A stretch of 64,000 nucleotides of DNA from NCBI GenBank assembly GCA_028720105.1, contig JAQYLI010000040.1, positions 62,001-126,000 on the forward strand, read 5' to 3'. The DNA comes from Oscillospiraceae bacterium (GTDB lineage: Bacteria > Bacillota > Clostridia > Oscillospirales > Ruminococcaceae). This document shows, in pieces, positions 21,436 to 29,432 of this stretch (position 1 is the stretch's first letter; each line of letters begins with the position of its first letter). The notes below the pieces were generated by a model, which saw only the letters and a list, made by a program, of their open reading frames with translations, was not told the DNA's origin and did no database searches. The translations under genes and the position numbers were made by a program.

Positions 21436-21673
21436 TATTTACAATTATTGTGACATATTTTGCACCGTTGATTGTTTTACTATTATATAAAGACATAAAA
21501 ATGGAGGAATTTCAAGGACATAAAAATATCGGCGCAGTGGTATTCGTGTAATGAGTGCGCAGGCGGTTTTCACGTATGTATATAGAAAGCCGAGACGAAT
21601 ACAAGGAATTGTTGCAGAGGAAAATGCGTATGACGCTCATATTTGATAAATAACTTTGAAAGGACGATAAAAA
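21436..21673 (+). other. 238-base leader before pncB
   Basis: No gene recognised. Two tiny ORFs (21501-21551, 21551-21646) overlap stop-to-start but have no ribosome sites. No NAD riboswitch consensus could be matched by eye and only weak promoter elements (TTTGCA near 21459, TATATA near 21484) are visible. Confidence 0.5.
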
Positions 21674-23107
21674 ATGAACGAAAGAAATCTCACGCTCCTT
21701 ACCGATTTTTACGAGCTGACAATGGGAAACGGCTACCTTGAAAACGGTATTGGTGACAACATCTGCTGCTTTGACCTTTATTTCAGAAAGGTTCCCGACA
21801 ACGGCGGCTTTGCGGTGATGTGCGGTCTGGAGCAGGCTATCGACTACATCAAAAATCTCCGCTTTTCCGAGGAGGATATTGAATTTTTAAGGGAAAAGAA
21901 GATTTTTTCCGAAAGATTTCTCGATTATCTTAAGAATTTTAAATTCACCTGCGATATATGGGCTGTTCCCGAGGGAACTCCCGTATTCCCCAATGAGCCG
22001 CTTATTATTGTTAAGGGTCCCGCAATCCAGGCTCAGCTTGTGGAAACTATGCTGCTTTTGTGCATAAATCATCAGAGCCTTATTGCCACAAAGGCGGCAA
22101 GGATAGTCAAGGCAGCTGACGGCAGACCCGTTATGGAATTCGGCTCAAGGCGTGCACAGGGCTTTGACGGCGCAGTTTACGGCGCAAGAGCTGCATATAT
22201 CGGCGGCTGCTGCGGAACTGCCTGCACCATTTCCGACAAGGAGATGGGCACTCCCGCTCTCGGCACTATGGCTCACAGCTGGGTGCAGATGTTCGACTCG
22301 GAGCTTGAGGCGTTCAGAGCATATGCCAAGTGCTATCCCGACTCCTGCACGCTTCTTGTGGACACATATAATGTGTTAAAATCGGGAATACCCAATGCTA
22401 TAACCGTATTTAACGAGCTAAAGGCAGCCGGTCACAAGCCCGCGGGAATACGCATTGACAGCGGAGATATCACATATCTTACCAAAAAGGCAAGGAAAAT
22501 GCTGGACGAAGCAGGTTTCCCCGAAGCGAAGATATGCATTTCCAACTCTCTTGACGAATACATCATACAAGACATTTTAAGGCAGGGTGCGAAAATTGAC
22601 AGCTTCGGTGTGGGAGAGCGGCTTATCACATCACGGAGCGAGCCTGTTTTCGGCGGCGTCTACAAGCTTACCGCCGCAGAGAAAAACGGGGAGCTTATCC
22701 CGAAGATAAAGCTTTCGGAGAATGTGACCAAAATAACCACCCCCGATTTCAAGGAGCTGTGGAGATTTTACGACAAGTCCACAGGCAAGGCTATGGCAGA
22801 CCTTATCACCTGCTACGGCGAGGAGATAGACGACAGTAAGCCCATAACCATTTTCGACCCCGACCACCCCTACAAGAAAAAGACCCTTACGGATTTCACC
22901 GCACAAAAGCTTCACATAAAGATATTTGACAAGGGCGAGTGCGTCTACACCTCCCCCACCGCCACCGAGATAAGAAGCTTTTGCGTCGCACAGCTTGACA
23001 CCCTCTGGGACGAGGTGAAGCGTTTTGAAAATCCCCACGAGTATTATGTTGACCTGTCGAAGAAGCTTTGGGACAAGAAGAACGAGCTTTTGAATGAGAT
23101 GGGGTAA
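21674..23107 (+). CDS. pncB: nicotinate phosphoribosyltransferase
   Basis: A 477-residue enzyme forming nicotinate mononucleotide from nicotinate and PRPP (Preiss-Handler NAD salvage). Visible are the N-terminal LTLLTDFYELTMGNGYLENG, the substrate-loop EFGSRRAQGFDGAVYGARAA, IRIDSGDI and GVGERLITS, all characteristic. GAAAGGACG precedes the ATG. It lies downstream of pncA, so nicotinamide can be carried to NaMN by the two products; nadB at 42.4 kb suggests de novo synthesis as well. Confidence 0.96.
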   Translation: MNERNLTLLTDFYELTMGNGYLENGIGDNICCFDLYFRKVPDNGGFAVMCGLEQAIDYIKNLRFSEEDIEFLREKKIFSERFLDYLKNFKFTCDIWAVPEGTPVFPNEPLIIVKGPAIQAQLVETMLLLCINHQSLIATKAARIVKAADGRPVMEFGSRRAQGFDGAVYGARAAYIGGCCGTACTISDKEMGTPALGTMAHSWVQMFDSELEAFRAYAKCYPDSCTLLVDTYNVLKSGIPNAITVFNELKAAGHKPAGIRIDSGDITYLTKKARKMLDEAGFPEAKICISNSLDEYIIQDILRQGAKIDSFGVGERLITSRSEPVFGGVYKLTAAEKNGELIPKIKLSENVTKITTPDFKELWRFYDKSTGKAMADLITCYGEEIDDSKPITIFDPDHPYKKKTLTDFTAQKLHIKIFDKGECVYTSPTATEIRSFCVAQLDTLWDEVKRFENPHEYYVDLSKKLWDKKNELLNEMG

Positions 23108-23126
23108 ATATATAAGATAATTTGTT

Positions 23127-23160
23127 ATTCCTCGGAGCAGATCGTTCCGAGGAATTTTTT
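23127..23160 (+). terminator. pncB terminator
   Basis: ATTCCTCGGA pairs perfectly with TCCGAGGAAT across a 9-base loop, followed by TTTTT. Confidence 0.9.
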
Positions 23161-23235
23161 ATTACAAAACGTATATTATTTTATTATATATACTATCTGT
23201 AACTATATTTATACAATCCGTAAAATTACAAATCA

Positions 23236-23304
23236 GTTACACATAAAGTTGAATTGGTTACAATGTAGTAACAACGTACAAATCAAAGGTTACAAAATCG
23301 TTAC
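23236..23304 (+). promoter_or_regulatory. cluster of helically phased GTTAC sites
   Basis: GTTAC occurs at 23236, 23257, 23289 and 23300, at offsets 0, 21, 53 and 64, near multiples of 10.6 bases. The 23257 copy also pairs with GTAAC at 23268. The last copy ends nine bases before a -35 element. This looks like an activator or repressor array for the first secreted-protein gene. Confidence 0.5.
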
Positions 23305-23312
23305 AATGCCTA

Positions 23313-23341
23313 TTGAAAATGATATTATTTTGTAATATAAT
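23313..23341 (+). promoter_or_regulatory. promoter of the first TGN-tailed secreted protein
   Basis: TTGAAA, 17 bases, TATAAT. Confidence 0.85.
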
Positions 23342-23406
23342 AAAATAAATAGAAGTCTTATGACGATAAAACGTATAATAAAGAAATAAAAAAGGAGACG
23401 ATGAGA

Positions 23407-24294
23407 ATGAAAAAAACAAAACTTCTTACCGCAGGCATAGTGGCGTTATCGGCTGTTTCGGCAGTGAGCGCAGGGGCATATGCAGCAGACGTGGTGGATT
23501 TTGAAGACGGCAAATATTCCTTTGTAAGTATGAAGACCGACGATGGCGGAGACCCTTCCAACCTTTCCGTAGTTGATTTCGGCGGCTCAAAGCAGCTCAA
23601 GGTCGATGTTACCGACTGCGCAAACGTGCCCAAAGTATATTTTGACCTTAATTCAATGCTGAATGCCGATGATTTTGAGAAGGTAAAGGTCATTGAGATG
23701 GACGTTACCTTCGAGTCCAAGGACGGAGTTACGGCTCCCGGCTGGGCGGGCGGCGCAATAGGCACACAGGGTGGCGAAGCAAAGACTCCTGCCTGGGCAC
23801 AGACCGCCTGGGAATGTGGCGAATATGACAAGGCAGTTTCCGACCCTATTACCATTCAGAGAAAATTCCTTCTCTATTCCGAAAGATTGGTAAACGGCAC
23901 CGAGGGCACTCATATGATACTTATGAGATGGGGCTCCGAGGTGGATTACAATATGTATGTGGACAATATAAAGTTCCTGGACGCCGACGGAAAGGCGATC
24001 CCGCTTGAGCTGAAGGCTTCCGCAGCACCTGTTCAGACAACAGCAGCTCCCGAAGAAACAGCTGAGCCTGAGCCTGAGGATATCCCCGAGGAAACAGAAG
24101 CTCCTGCCGAGACTGAGGCAGTTCCCGAGGAGACCGAAGCTCCCGAGACTGTTTCCGAACCCGAAGAGACCAATCCCGAGAGTGATAACGAGACGACATC
24201 TTCCACTACAGGCAACCTTTCGGCATTTGCGGCAGCCAGCGCAGTGGTTCTTTCGGGCTATGCTGTTGCAATGACGCGCAGAAAGAGAAAGTAA
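23407..24294 (+). CDS. secreted protein with TGN-type C-terminal anchor (TGN1)
   Basis: About 295 residues. It has a signal peptide (MKKTKLLTAGIVALSAVSAV, likely cut after GAYA) and a beta-rich domain of about 170 residues ending in a YNMYVDNIKFLD strand, reminiscent of carbohydrate-binding beta-sandwiches. An acidic E/A/P/T linker follows, then the tail SSTTGN, a hydrophobic segment and RRKRK. That tail has the layout of a sortase signal but not LPXTG. ATG 23407 is preferred over 23401 because GGAG at 23394 gives nine rather than three bases of spacing. First of four genes with related architecture. Confidence 0.85.
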   Translation: MKKTKLLTAGIVALSAVSAVSAGAYAADVVDFEDGKYSFVSMKTDDGGDPSNLSVVDFGGSKQLKVDVTDCANVPKVYFDLNSMLNADDFEKVKVIEMDVTFESKDGVTAPGWAGGAIGTQGGEAKTPAWAQTAWECGEYDKAVSDPITIQRKFLLYSERLVNGTEGTHMILMRWGSEVDYNMYVDNIKFLDADGKAIPLELKASAAPVQTTAAPEETAEPEPEDIPEETEAPAETEAVPEETEAPETVSEPEETNPESDNETTSSTTGNLSAFAAASAVVLSGYAVAMTRRKRK

Positions 24295-24355
24295 ATTTGT
24301 GCAGGTTTGTAAAATATCAACAAAGCTTGCATATCATAATTGTTTAAAAAACAAA

Positions 24356-24384
24356 TTGCAACTTTTGCGAGTAAATGCTATAAT
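24356..24384 (+). promoter_or_regulatory. promoter of TGN2
   Basis: TTGCAA, 17 bases, TATAAT. Confidence 0.85.
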
Positions 24385-24455
24385 ATACCTATAATTTGCG
24401 TAACTATATTCAAGAGACAATATAAACGCGATTAAAATATGGAGGAGAAATAATT

Positions 24456-25253
24456 ATGAAAAAGCATCTTTCAAGCCTTGCTGCAATCACAGCAGCCGCA
24501 GCTCTTTGCACAACAGTATCCGCTACAGCTTCTGCAGCTGACTGGTCCCAGACCGGCTATGCAGATGGCGATCCCGCTACTGTAAACATCATTTCCACAT
24601 CTGCTGACGGCGTTGTATTCACACAGACAACCGACGGCGTAGCAGCAAAGGCTCGTATTACACTCGATCAGATCCTCGCAGATCCCGCAGACGTTTCCAA
24701 GGTTTATTCCGGTTCCTGGACAATTGTATATCACGGCCTTGCAGGCTCTGATATCCAGGGCGTAGGCGGCGGCTGCTATGCAGCTACCTGCAACTCTACT
24801 ACATACTGGATCAGCCCTGAGTTCAACGAGGACGGCACAGTAACTTGGGAAGACGAGGTTACAGTTGAGGATTCCTTCAAGTGGCTCCTTCCTTCTCAGG
24901 TTCCCACAGACGCTTCCCAGGCTGAGTTCGTATTTATGGACTGGGCAAACGCAAACCTCGTTTCCAACAATGTAACTATCGAGATCAAGGACTTCAAGAT
25001 CTTCGATAAGGACGGCAACGAGATCGCTCAGAAGGAATACAGCGCATCCGGCGCAGCAGCTGAAGAGGCTCCTGCTGAAGAAGCTCCCGCAGAGGAAGCA
25101 CCTGCAGCTGAAGAGGCTACCGCTGAGACAGAGGCAGCTCCCGCAGCTGACACAACTACTCCCGTTGCAGCAACAGGCAACACCGCAGCAGCTTCTATTG
25201 CAGCAGTAATGGCAGTAGCAGGCGCAGCAGCTCTTATTTCTAAGAGAAAGTAA
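24456..25253 (+). CDS. secreted protein with TGN-type C-terminal anchor (TGN2)
   Basis: A 265-residue protein with signal peptide MKKHLSSLAAITAAAALCTT (cleavage probably after ATASA). One globular beta domain of about 170 residues ends in VTIEIKDFKIFDKDGNEI, the same kind of last strand as in TGN1. A low-complexity EEAPAEEAPAEE linker follows, then TTPVAATGN, a 20-residue hydrophobic stretch and SKRK. Codon use is biased to A/T-ending Ala (GCA), more than in neighbouring genes, consistent with high expression. It has its own promoter and a GGAGGAG site. Confidence 0.85.
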   Translation: MKKHLSSLAAITAAAALCTTVSATASAADWSQTGYADGDPATVNIISTSADGVVFTQTTDGVAAKARITLDQILADPADVSKVYSGSWTIVYHGLAGSDIQGVGGGCYAATCNSTTYWISPEFNEDGTVTWEDEVTVEDSFKWLLPSQVPTDASQAEFVFMDWANANLVSNNVTIEIKDFKIFDKDGNEIAQKEYSASGAAAEEAPAEEAPAEEAPAAEEATAETEAAPAADTTTPVAATGNTAAASIAAVMAVAGAAALISKRK

Positions 25254-25275
25254 TCTAAGATCAAAGTTAATATTT

Positions 25276-25334
25276 ATGCAGAGAATACTTTATTGGGTGA
25301 TCTCTGCATAATTCTGTTTATTTACAGAATTATG
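25276..25334 (+). promoter_or_regulatory. two overlapping hairpins between TGN2 and TGN3
   Basis: Hairpin 1: ATGCAGAGA (25276-25284) with TCTCTGCAT (25301-25309). Hairpin 2: CATAATTCTGT (25307-25317) with ACAGAATTATG (25324-25334), 11 perfect base pairs and a 6-base loop, ending against the AAAGGAAG ribosome site of TGN3. The shared CAT means both cannot form completely. No separate TGN3 promoter is seen, so this may tune read-through or translation. Confidence 0.6.
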
Positions 25335-25350
25335 AAAGGAAGTTTTCACA

Positions 25351-26589
25351 ATGAATTTCAAGAAAATTGTAGCAACATTTGCAGCTGCAGCTCTTTCCGT
25401 TTCAGCTCTTTCCGTTTCGGCAATGGCTCTTTCCACAAAGGACTATCTCAAGGACGGCGTTGTATACATTAACGCTGATAAGCCCGAAGATCCTACCTGG
25501 GCAATCGACGCAGGCGTGGCTCAGACAGATGTTTACGGCGTTACATTCCACGTAACATTCGAGGGCAATGATGAATGGTACGGCGGCGGAATTGGTGCGA
25601 ACTCCAACTCCACAGGCTGGAAGTCCATTGAGTGGGGAACTAACTCCAAGGAGATCACCGCTGACGTTGAGAACAACACTATCACTTGGCTTTCCGATGC
25701 TCCCGTATTTGCAGAGACTGATGAGTATGCTCAGCTTTGGCTCCAGACCTGGACCGGTAAGGTCACAGTTAACAGTGCAGACGTTCTCGGCAAGGACGGC
25801 GTGATCCTTTCTACAGATGACGCTCCTGCAGAGACAGAGGCGCCTGCAGAGACTGAAACAGAGGCTCCCGCTGAGGAGGCTGAGGCTGAAACAGAAGCAC
25901 CCGCAGAGGAGACAGAAGCTGAAACAGAGGCTCCTGCAGAGGAGACCGAGGCTGCTCCCGTTGAGGAGACTGCAGCAGTTGATTACTCCGCTCTCACAGG
26001 CGAAGTTATCACCGATACAGAAGCAACATCTGCAGGCGCTTGGGGACAGGCTATCACCCTCACAACAGTAAAGAACGAAAACGGCGTGTTCGACCCTGCT
26101 GTTCTTACTCCCGACAAGGCTGTAGTAGTTTACTACGAGGCTGAAACAGCTCCCGAGGTTGTTCTCCAGTCATGGAGCGGCGGCGAAGGCTGGGCAAAGG
26201 TTCCCGCAAACGAGGAATTCTCCACCGACGGCGTTGCAGTATTCACATACGATTATATGACCGCTATGTACCAGAGCGAGGATTTCGTTTCTACTCTTGA
26301 TGCATTCATCGTAGGCGACACAGGTTCCGAGCTTACAGTATCCAAGGTTCTTCTCGTTGACGCAGCTTCCCTCACAGCAGGCGCTGAGTCCGATGAGGAG
26401 GTTATCGAGGACGCTGCTCCCGCTGATGTAGAGGTTGTAGAAGAGGCTCCCGCCGAGGAAGCTGTAACTGAGGCTCCCGTAGCTGATACAACAACTCCCG
26501 TTGCTTCCACAGGCAATACCGCAGCAGCTTCCATCGCAGCAGTAATGGCACTTGCAGGCGCAGCTGCTCTCATTTCCAAGAGAAAGTAA
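25351..26589 (+). CDS. secreted two-module protein with TGN-type C-terminal anchor (TGN3)
   Basis: A 412-residue protein with a signal peptide (cleavage probably after SVSAMA). Beta module 1 (about 28-155) is followed by a long E/A/P/T linker (about 155-205), beta module 2 (about 207-350, with AGAWGQAITL and VVLQSWSGGEGWAKV), a second acidic linker, and the tail TTPVASTGN + hydrophobic + SKRK. Module 2 looks like a carbohydrate-binding beta-sandwich of the kind found in ruminococcal cellulases, an inference from Trp-rich strands only. The tail is nearly identical to that of TGN2. No catalytic motif seen. Confidence 0.85.
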   Translation: MNFKKIVATFAAAALSVSALSVSAMALSTKDYLKDGVVYINADKPEDPTWAIDAGVAQTDVYGVTFHVTFEGNDEWYGGGIGANSNSTGWKSIEWGTNSKEITADVENNTITWLSDAPVFAETDEYAQLWLQTWTGKVTVNSADVLGKDGVILSTDDAPAETEAPAETETEAPAEEAEAETEAPAEETEAETEAPAEETEAAPVEETAAVDYSALTGEVITDTEATSAGAWGQAITLTTVKNENGVFDPAVLTPDKAVVVYYEAETAPEVVLQSWSGGEGWAKVPANEEFSTDGVAVFTYDYMTAMYQSEDFVSTLDAFIVGDTGSELTVSKVLLVDAASLTAGAESDEEVIEDAAPADVEVVEEAPAEEAVTEAPVADTTTPVASTGNTAAASIAAVMALAGAAALISKRK

Positions 26590-26610
26590 TTTTCTAAAAA
26601 TGCAAAATCA

Positions 26611-26640
26611 AAGCCGTTTTCTTCGGAAAGCGGCTTTTTT
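26611..26640 (+). terminator. TGN3 terminator
   Basis: AAGCCGTTTT pairs with AAAGCGGCTT (10 bp including one G-U) around CTTCGG, followed by six T. Confidence 0.9.
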
Positions 26641-26697
26641 GTTTTATGTGTTTAAATGTGCCAAGAATGACGAATGATTATTTGTGCATTATTTACA

Positions 26698-26726
26698 TTG
26701 AAATAAGCAAACAATAATGATATAAT
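26698..26726 (+). promoter_or_regulatory. promoter of TGN4
   Basis: TTGAAA, 17 bases, TATAAT. Confidence 0.87.
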
Positions 26727-26743
26727 AATACTGCAAATAAAAT

Positions 26744-26762
26744 TTGACGTAAATAACGTCAA
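26744..26762 (+). promoter_or_regulatory. small hairpin touching the TGN4 ribosome site
   Basis: TTGACGT/ACGTCAA, 7 bp with loop AAATA. Its last base is the first A of AGGAGG, so folding would place a helix against the Shine-Dalgarno, possibly stabilising the 5' end or hindering initiation. Confidence 0.5.
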
Positions 26763-26776
26763 GGAGGAGAATTAAA

Positions 26777-27589
26777 ATGAAATTAAAGAAAATTTTAGCA
26801 GGCTTTGTAGCTGCTGCAATGGCAGTTACAACAATGGCTGTAAGCGCATTCGCTTCTACAGTAACACTTGACAGCGAGTATGTTGGTTCCTGGGGTGCAG
26901 GTCTCTGCATTCCTAAGACTGAGCTTGAGGCTATCGGCAGTGATGTAAAGGTTACTCTCGACATCGAGACCCGCAACCTTGCAAATACTGCAGACCAGTT
27001 CCTTCTCGCTCCTATGGACTACGACAACAGCTGGACAAGAGTTACAGATCAGCTCACAAGTGACACAATGGTTGCTAAGCCTGATGGCTTTGTAGTCGTT
27101 AAGGAAGGTCAGACATCTGTTGAGTTCGTAATCACAGCTGATACAATTGCTTCTCTCGGTGACAGCGGACTTGGTTTCCAGGTTCAGAACGTTATCGTTA
27201 AGTCTGCAAACCTCGAGGCAGGTTCTCCTGAGGGCGCATACACCATCATCGAAGAGGCTGACGTAAAGGACTACTGTTTCACACCCGCTGAGGATACAGC
27301 TGCTGCTGAGGAAACAGAGGCTCCCGCTGAGGAATCTGCAGAAGAGACCGAGGCTGAGGCTGTAGAGGAAACAGCTGAAGAGGTTGAGGAGACTGAGGCT
27401 GTTGAAGAGACAGTTGAAGAGACCGAAGCTGCTCCTGCTGAGACCGAGGCTGCTCCTGCTGAGACCGAGGCTGCTCCCGCTGCTGATACAACAACAGCTC
27501 CCGCTGCTACAGGCAACACCGCTGCTGCTGCAATCGCAGTTGTAATGGTTGCTGCAGGCGCTGCTGCTCTCGTTTCCAAGAGAAAGTAA
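26777..27589 (+). CDS. secreted protein with TGN-type C-terminal anchor (TGN4)
   Basis: A 270-residue protein with signal peptide MKLKKILAGFVAAAMAVTTM (cleavage probably after VSAFA). One beta domain of about 145 residues (to about residue 170) precedes a Glu/Ala/Thr-rich linker of repeated AETEAAP and VEETEA units and the tail TTAPAATGN + hydrophobic + SKRK. The body is not obviously homologous to TGN1-3 but the tail is nearly identical. Own promoter, AGGAGG site and terminator. Confidence 0.85.
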   Translation: MKLKKILAGFVAAAMAVTTMAVSAFASTVTLDSEYVGSWGAGLCIPKTELEAIGSDVKVTLDIETRNLANTADQFLLAPMDYDNSWTRVTDQLTSDTMVAKPDGFVVVKEGQTSVEFVITADTIASLGDSGLGFQVQNVIVKSANLEAGSPEGAYTIIEEADVKDYCFTPAEDTAAAEETEAPAEESAEETEAEAVEETAEEVEETEAVEETVEETEAAPAETEAAPAETEAAPAADTTTAPAATGNTAAAAIAVVMVAAGAAALVSKRK

Positions 27590-27609
27590 TCAGTACATAA
27601 AGCAAGTTC

Positions 27610-27644
27610 AGAGACGTTGTGCAATGCACAGCGTCTCTTTTTTT
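27610..27644 (+). terminator. TGN4 terminator
   Basis: A 13-bp stem AGAGACGTTGTGC/GCACAGCGTCTCT (one T-G) with loop AAT and a run of seven T. Confidence 0.95.
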
Positions 27645-27715
27645 ACGAATAGGTAGATTTTTTTGTAAAAGTATGGTATAATAAAGAAAACTCCCGGGAA
27701 AGGAAGGTCACCAAA

Positions 27716-27937
27716 TTGGAAAACAGGCTTGAAGCCTTTGAGGAAATGCTTTCGGCGGTGATACGGAAATACACCGATACATCCGAAAAGCTTGACGCTT
27801 TAAAAGCGCAGGGCAAAAACAAGACTGCCGCATTTCGCGAGCTTCTGGGAGACAAGCTGACCTGCCGCTATATGCTTTCGCTTTATGAGCAGTATGGTCT
27901 GATAGAAAAAAACTCATTTAAGGAGAGGTCGGAATGA
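27716..27937 (+). CDS. small conserved helical protein, unknown
   Basis: A 73-residue, TTG-started protein (GGAAGG eight bases upstream), predicted all helical: ENRLEAFEEMLSAVIRKY, KLDALKAQGKNKTAAFRELL, MLSLYEQYGLI. I recall similar short proteins in Clostridia but no function. TATAAT at 27677-27682 with an upstream TGG may be an extended -10 promoter. The stop overlaps the start of the next, 47-residue gene (ATGA), so the two are translationally coupled. Confidence 0.7.
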   Translation: MENRLEAFEEMLSAVIRKYTDTSEKLDALKAQGKNKTAAFRELLGDKLTCRYMLSLYEQYGLIEKNSFKERSE

Positions 27938-28077
27938 ACTATATTTATCCCCTGATGTCACAGATACCTGCCACAGGAAATGTGGAGCAGAAAACCTATA
28001 TTATCGTCCTTGTCATAGCGGCGGTTCTGATTTTGGGAGCAATTATCGCAGGGATATTCACCAAGAAAAAAAAATAA
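27934..28077 (+). CDS. 47-residue membrane microprotein with IPATGN motif
   Basis: Not in the ORF track because of its size. ATG at 27934 overlaps the previous stop (ATGA) and AGGAGAGG lies 6-13 bases upstream. The protein is MNYIYPLMSQIPATGNVEQK, a single hydrophobic helix of about 23 residues and a KKKK end. The order PATGN, hydrophobic stretch, basic tail is the same as at the ends of the four TGN proteins just upstream. It has no signal peptide, so it could be a tail-like membrane peptide, a sorting-signal mimic or a sortase partner. Confidence 0.75.
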   Translation: MNYIYPLMSQIPATGNVEQKTYIIVLVIAAVLILGAIIAGIFTKKKK

Positions 28078-28087
28078 TAAAATATTA

Positions 28088-28116
28088 TTGCATTTAATCA
28101 AAATATATGATACAAT
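28088..28116 (+). promoter_or_regulatory. promoter of the SPFH/zinc-ribbon gene
   Basis: TTGCAT, 17 bases, TACAAT. Confidence 0.75.
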
Positions 28117-28166
28117 ATTATTAACAATTCTGCGCCAAGAGCAGAGAAAAAACGGAGGTAATTATT

Positions 28167-29432
28167 ATGGGACTTATCACAGCAGCAGTATCATCAATTT
28201 CAGGTTCTCTTGCGGACTCGTGGAAGGAAGTTATCGAGCCTGACGATATGACCGACAGCACTCTGCTTGTAAAGGGAGTAGCAATAAAACAAGGCTCCAA
28301 CAAGCGTGGAACGGAAAATGTTGTTTCCAACGGCTCCGTGATACACGTTTTCCCCAACACCCTTATGCTCCTTATTGACGGCGGCAAGATCGTTGACTAC
28401 AGCGCTCAGGAGGGCTATTATATTGTAAATAACTCCTCCTCCCCCTCTCTCTTCAACGGCGAGCTGAGCGAGACTCTGAAGGACACCTGGGAGCGCTTCA
28501 AATTTGGCGGCGCACCCTCTCAGAGACAGTATGTTTACTACATAAACACTGCCGAGATCAAGGGCATAAAGTTCGGCACACGCCAGCCCGTAAACTATTT
28601 CGACAATTTCTATAATGCAGAGCTGTTCCTCAGAGCCCACGGCTCCTACTCCATAAAGATCACCGACCCCATCAAGTTCTTTACCGAGTTTGCACCCAAG
28701 GGCACTGACAGGATCGAGATAAAGGACCTCTCCGAGCAGCTTTTCAACGAGTTTATGGACGCTCTCCAGTCCGCCATCAACCAGATGTCCGTTGACGGCG
28801 TAAGAATATCCGCAATAACATCAAAATCCAGAGAGCTTTCCAAGTATATGGCAAATACCCTTGATGCCGACTGGACAGAGCTTCGCGGAATAGAGGTCTG
28901 CTCCGTAGGAATAGCAAGCCTTTCCTACGACGACGAGAGCAAGGCTCTTATCAATATGAGAAACAAGGGCGCAATGATGTCCGACCCCACTATCAGAGAG
29001 GGCTTTGTACAGTCCTCCGTGGCACAGGGACTCCAGAGCGCAGGCTCCAACACATCAGGCGCAGGAAATGCATTTATGGCAATGAATATGGGTATGGGCG
29101 GAGCAGGCGGATTTATGAACGCCGCTTCTCAGGCAAATGCCGCTCAGATGCAGATGCAGGCACAGCAAGCACAAGTACAGCAGGCTCAGCAGGCAGCTGC
29201 AAACACCTGGAAATGCTCCTGCGGCGCAGAGAATACAGGCAATTTCTGTAATAACTGCGGCTCAAAGAAGCCTGCTCCCGCCGGCGAATGGACCTGTTCC
29301 TGCGGAACAAAGAATACAGGAAAATTCTGCGGAAACTGCGGAGCAAAAAATCCCAACGAGGAATGGACCTGCTCCTGCGGTGCAGTGAACAAGGGCAATT
29401 TCTGCAATAACTGCGGTTCCAAGAGACCATAA
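28167..29432 (+). CDS. SPFH-domain protein with three C-terminal zinc ribbons (YdjI/virion-core-like)
   Basis: A 421-residue protein. Residues 1-280 form the SPFH/virion-core-protein-like domain (LADSWKEVIEPDDMTDSTLLVKG is the typical opening). A Gly/Met/Gln/Ala-rich linker follows, then three tandem ribbons of the form WxCSCGxxNxGxFCxNCGxKxP. B. subtilis YdjI, of the same type, works with PspA/YdjGH in membrane stress; no pspA is visible here. AACGGAGGT precedes the ATG. The gene has its own promoter, and a dispersed repeat starts at its stop codon. Confidence 0.88.
   Translation: MGLITAAVSSISGSLADSWKEVIEPDDMTDSTLLVKGVAIKQGSNKRGTENVVSNGSVIHVFPNTLMLLIDGGKIVDYSAQEGYYIVNNSSSPSLFNGELSETLKDTWERFKFGGAPSQRQYVYYINTAEIKGIKFGTRQPVNYFDNFYNAELFLRAHGSYSIKITDPIKFFTEFAPKGTDRIEIKDLSEQLFNEFMDALQSAINQMSVDGVRISAITSKSRELSKYMANTLDADWTELRGIEVCSVGIASLSYDDESKALINMRNKGAMMSDPTIREGFVQSSVAQGLQSAGSNTSGAGNAFMAMNMGMGGAGGFMNAASQANAAQMQMQAQQAQVQQAQQAAANTWKCSCGAENTGNFCNNCGSKKPAPAGEWTCSCGTKNTGKFCGNCGAKNPNEEWTCSCGAVNKGNFCNNCGSKRP

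Noticed and set aside
21501-21646. two overlapping mini-ORFs in the pncB leader
   Set aside because: Overlap TAATG is suggestive, but neither has a Shine-Dalgarno and the peptides look random.
23407-27589. classical LPXTG sortase signals
   Set aside because: None of the four proteins has LPXTG or NPXTG; the shared motif is xxTGN, so canonical sortase A anchoring was not claimed.
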